Below are positions 62,400 to 64,000 of a DNA stretch of 64,000 bases, piece after piece. The stretch is from Pyrenopolyporus hunteri (Eukaryota > Ascomycota > Sordariomycetes > Xylariales > Hypoxylaceae): positions 372,001 to 436,000 of the forward strand of contig CADCXC010000014.1 of assembly GCA_902806595.1 (NCBI GenBank), written 5' to 3'. The notes beneath the pieces are model-generated. The model saw nothing but the letters and a program-made list of their open reading frames with translations. It ran no database searches and was not told where the DNA came from. Numbering within the stretch: position 1 is the first letter of the stretch; every line of letters starts with the position of its first letter. The position numbers and the translations under genes were made by a program.

Positions 62400-63265
62400 T
62401 AATAAAATAATTTATAATTATTAATTTAAAAAATTATTTTTTTATTAAAAAAATATTAAAATATAATAATTAAAAATATTATATTTAAATTAATATATAT
62501 AATTTATAATTATATAATTTTATATTAAAAAATTTATCGTAACGATAGTAATAATAAATATATTTTTATTAAATATTTCGTTATTTTACGTAACGAAAAT
62601 TTAAGGTATATATTTTAAAAATATATATAAATAACGATTAATACGAAGTTAATTATTTTATAACTTTTATAAATAAAATAAATTAATTAATATATTTTTC
62701 GTAATTTTTTTATCGTACGATTATATAATATTTTTTTTTAATTTATTTATCGACGATTTTTTATCGTTTAATATAATTATAAACCTATAATATTATATTA
62801 TAATAATAAATTATTATTATAATATTTAAATAAATATATAACTTTAATTTCGAATCGTTAAATATTATATAAAAATAAATATAATAAATAAATTTATAAT
62901 TATTTTTTTATAAAATTATTTTTTTAAAAAAGTATTAAAATATAATAATTAAAAGTATTATATTTAAAATAATATATATAATTATAAATTTATAATATTA
63001 TATATAATAATAAATTATTATTATTATAATAATATAATTTTATATTAATATATTTATCGTAATAATAATAATAATAAATATACTTTTATTATATATTTTA
63101 TCGTTTTATATAATAAATAATTAAAGTATAAATTTTAAATGAAAATATATTTACGATTAATATAAAATTAATTTAATCGTATTTTTTATATTTATAAAAT
63201 TTAATTAATTTATTTTTTTTATTATTTTTTATTATACGATCGTATAATATTTATTTAACTATTAA
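62400..63265 (-). repeat. Tandem duplication of about 505 bp containing R2 copies 2 and 3 (- orientation)
   Basis: Blocks repeat in the same order in 62400-62760 and 62905-63265: ATTAAAATATAATAATTAAAA, then TATTTAAATTAATATATATA-type, then TTTATCGTAA, then AATAATAAATATA, then the R2 palindrome region (TATCGTACGATTATATAAT at about 62711; ATTATACGATCGTATAAT at about 63232). Both are reverse-complement copies of the R2 family seen at 43395 and 63760. Confidence 0.65.
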
Positions 63266-63364
63266 TTAATAATTTTTTATTAATTTAATAATTATAATAA
63301 TAAATTTAAAAATTAATTTAAATATTATATTATTTTTTTAATTAAAAAACCTCGATACGACGCG

Positions 63365-63545
63365 CGATATTAAAAATTAAAAATTAAATTTTATTAATAT
63401 TATAAAAAAAAAAAAAAAAAATTAAATTACGATTTAAAAAATCGCGGTTTTATATTTAAACTTCGACGATATATTCGATTAAAATTTCGATATTAATTAT
63501 TTAATAAAATTAAATTTATCGTATCGAATTATAATAAATTTTTAA
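63365..63545 (+). repeat. Dispersed repeat family R1, copy near window end
   Basis: AAAAATTAAATTTTATTAAT, an A run of about 17, TTAAATTACGATTT, then AATTTCGATATTAATTATT, TAATAAAATTAAATT and ATCGTATCGAATTATAATAA. Same order as the 43855-44010 copy. Confidence 0.7.
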
Positions 63546-63759
63546 TACGAATTTTATAAATGTCGATTATTTTATATATTAAATATTAATATATAAATTA
63601 TTAAAAAATATAATAAATAAATATTAATTATATATATTAAATAATTTATTTTATTAAATATATAAAAAAAATATATTAAATTTAATAATTAAAAAATTAT
63701 TTTTAAATATAATTTATGATAATTTATTAAACAAATAAAAAGTTATCGATATATAATCG

Positions 63760-63992
63760 TAAAAATATTATACGATCGTATAATAAAAAAGTTACGAAAA
63801 AATATATTAATTAATTTATATTTATATAAAAGTTTTAAAATAATTAATTTCGTATTAATCGATATTTATATATATTTTAAAAATATATACTTTAAGTTTT
63901 TATTACGTAAAACGATAAAATATTTAATAAAAATATATTTATTATTATTATTATTACGATAAATTTTTAATACGAAATTATATAGTTATATA
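63760..63992 (+). repeat. Dispersed repeat family R2, copy 4
   Basis: ATTATACGATCGTATAATAA at 63767, TTTCGTATTAATCGATATTTAT from about 63848, and GTAAAACGATAAAATATTT at 63907. The spacing between these blocks matches copy 1 to within a base or two; the two copies lie about 20.35 kb apart in direct orientation. Confidence 0.75.
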
Positions 63993-64000
63993 ATTTTAAT

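Larger units (their letters stand above)
43235..64000. repeat. Extreme AT-rich, RIP-like heterochromatic tract (continues past window)
   Basis: Composition changes abruptly near 43235 and stays extreme to the window end. In six 60-base lines I counted by hand (43321, 47101, 50281, 55861, 59221, 61921), 16 of 20 cytosines are followed by G; CpA, CpT and CpC are almost gone, and TpA is abundant. No open frame of useful length survives. Several dispersed and tandem repeats are still recognisable (listed separately). The pattern fits repeated DNA saturated by C-to-T mutation on both strands, as in fungal RIP, but with CpG spared. Original elements cannot be named from what is left. Confidence 0.9.

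Noticed and set aside
43235..64000. Mitochondrial DNA insert as explanation of the AT tract
   Set aside because: No mitochondrial gene, tRNA or intron motif readable, and the CpG-biased C's plus repeated blocks fit decayed nuclear repeats better.

Overview
The window is nuclear DNA of a filamentous ascomycete (Pezizomycotina, most like Sordariomycetes). The evidence is spliceosomal introns of about 50-230 nt with GTRNGY donors and CTAAC-like branch points, fungal versions of every recognised protein, and a long AT-rich tract that looks like saturated repeat-induced point mutation (RIP). All gene models were built by hand from reading frames, splice signals and remembered family sequence, not from alignments.

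The gene-bearing part spans 1-40.4 kb. In order it holds: the 3' end of an Mtr10/transportin-SR type importin (+); translation elongation factor 2 (+, four exons); a 3219-residue Csf1/BLTP1-type lipid-transfer protein (-, with a 36-nt microexon); a TMEM184/DUF300 seven-helix membrane protein (+, six exons); a protein with a disordered N-terminus and a likely beta-trefoil C-terminus (-); a secreted GH92 alpha-mannosidase-like enzyme (-, five exons); a zinc-finger regulator with a BED-like finger and a Zn2Cys6-like cluster (+); exocyst subunit Sec5 (-, three exons); mitochondrial NAD-isocitrate dehydrogenase subunit 1 (+, five exons); and a two-exon gene for a 72-residue Ser-rich protein (+). 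A 52-codon TATA-led frame near 25.1 kb is a weak further candidate. These are unlinked housekeeping and accessory functions (translation, nuclear import, lipid transfer, exocytosis, TCA cycle, mannan trimming). They do not form an operon or a biosynthetic cluster. Two head-to-head pairs (Csf1/TMEM184 and Sec5/IDH1) may share promoters.

Intergenic DNA is long and repeatedly carries a palindromic word of the TAGGTACCTA type. The stretch 35.5-40.06 kb and the stretch 40.4-43.2 kb have no gene I can support.

From about 43.24 kb to the window end (about 20.8 kb) composition switches sharply to extreme A+T. Nearly every remaining C is followed by G. Inside are decayed dispersed repeats (about 180 bp and about 250 bp families, in both orientations), a fold-back structure, a tandem duplication of about 505 bp, and tandem arrays with periods of 10, 19, 21, 23 and 72 bp. 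No gene is readable there. It is most simply heterochromatin made of repeat elements destroyed by a CpG-sparing C-to-T process; a centromeric or subtelomeric location is possible but unproven.
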